64,000 nt of DNA from Halovenus amylolytica (GTDB lineage Archaea; Halobacteriota; Halobacteria; Halobacteriales; Haloarculaceae): assembly GCA_004015825.1 (NCBI GenBank), contig SAYS01000007.1, forward strand, positions 124,001 to 188,000, read 5' to 3'. Both the position numbers and the translations under genes were made by a program. The notes under the pieces were generated by a model. The model saw only the letters and a list, made by a program, of their open reading frames with translations. It was not told the DNA's origin and made no database searches. Each line of letters begins with the position of its first letter. Positions within the stretch are counted from its first letter, which is position 1. Of the stretch, positions 63,844-64,000 are shown piece after piece.

Positions 63844-64000
63844 GTCTGTACATTGGGGCGAGCGCGCAAAAAGGTACAGAAACCATAGTCGGCGGGATTC
63901 TCATAGTGATTGTTGCGAGTCTGTACCGCTCTAGCGACGCAAATTCTGTGTTACACGCCGTGACACGTCGATATCCGTGACTCGGTCACGAAAATAACCC
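63844..64000. other. Window-end intergenic stretch
   Basis: 157 bases with no recognisable gene. It may contain the promoter of the preceding minus-strand gene or the start of the next feature past the window. Confidence 0.5.

Overview
The window is chromosome-like DNA from a halophilic archaeon (class Halobacteria). The evidence is high G+C, very acidic proteins (glutamine synthetase, thermosome, CetZ, MBF1), archaeal TATA-type promoters with leaderless or near-leaderless genes, an intron-containing elongator tRNA-Met, archaeal housekeeping genes (LeuRS, FEN1, thermosome, SRP19, Gar1, TiaS, MBF1), F420 genes (cofG, cofC, npdG) and haloarchaea-typical families (HalX response regulator, CetZ, amphi-Trp). 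A Haloarcula/Halorhabdus-like relative is plausible, but I cannot fix the genus from sequence alone.

Layout. 1-3.8 kb: minus-strand cluster of response regulator, HEAT-repeat membrane protein, processive family-2 glycosyltransferase and a frameshifted GAF/histidine kinase. 3.9-6.6 kb: a NucS-N-domain/zinc-ribbon gene whose promoter and first ~35 codons occur three times in tandem, with a different toxin-antitoxin module (AbrB/PIN, then TumE/TumA-like) in each gap. 7-16 kb: leuS, pheA, a 7TM-PAS histidine kinase, a thermosome subunit and a pseudokinase-like protein. 16-19.5 kb: lrp and two tandem ~93% identical glnA genes. 19.5-24.3 kb: GH3 glycosidase, a membrane wHTH protein, LigT-like protein, hisA. 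24.3-25.7 kb: accessory DNA with a frameshifted hicA, hicB, a cloverleaf-like repeat and an IS200/IS605 remnant. 25.7-33.5 kb: gar1-srp19, cation/proton antiporter plus RCK protein, npdG, mbf1, HalX regulator and a CcoI-like copper ATPase. 33.5-37 kb: ba3-type oxidase operon. 37-43.6 kb: fen, TetR-MATE-RND efflux block, ACT regulator. 44-48.5 kb: hisB, two genes with matching TTTAGGT-N2-ACCTAAA promoter boxes, an oxidoreductase and a DEDD exonuclease-like protein. 48.6-56 kb: Ski2/Hel308-like helicase, small zinc proteins, HTH regulator, tiaS, hisF. 56.2-56.7 kb: tRNA-Met followed by repeated copies of its 3' end. 56.8-63.8 kb: an eight-repeat PQQ propeller protein, a cofG/cofC/membrane-protein/cetZ cluster and a nucleotide-sugar-epimerase-like protein.

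Two observations stand out. First, a dispersed intergenic repeat (five copies in 64 kb) has an outer terminal inverted repeat enclosing three hairpins. The two flanking hairpins change sequence from copy to copy while keeping perfect complementarity. Second, the serially duplicated gene 5' end looks like a repeatedly used landing site for toxin-antitoxin cargo. Other signals are paired operators for the TetR efflux block, DtxR-like boxes at 45-46 kb, tandem tRNA-end repeats that look like attachment sites, and two single-base frameshift loci (histidine kinase, hicA).
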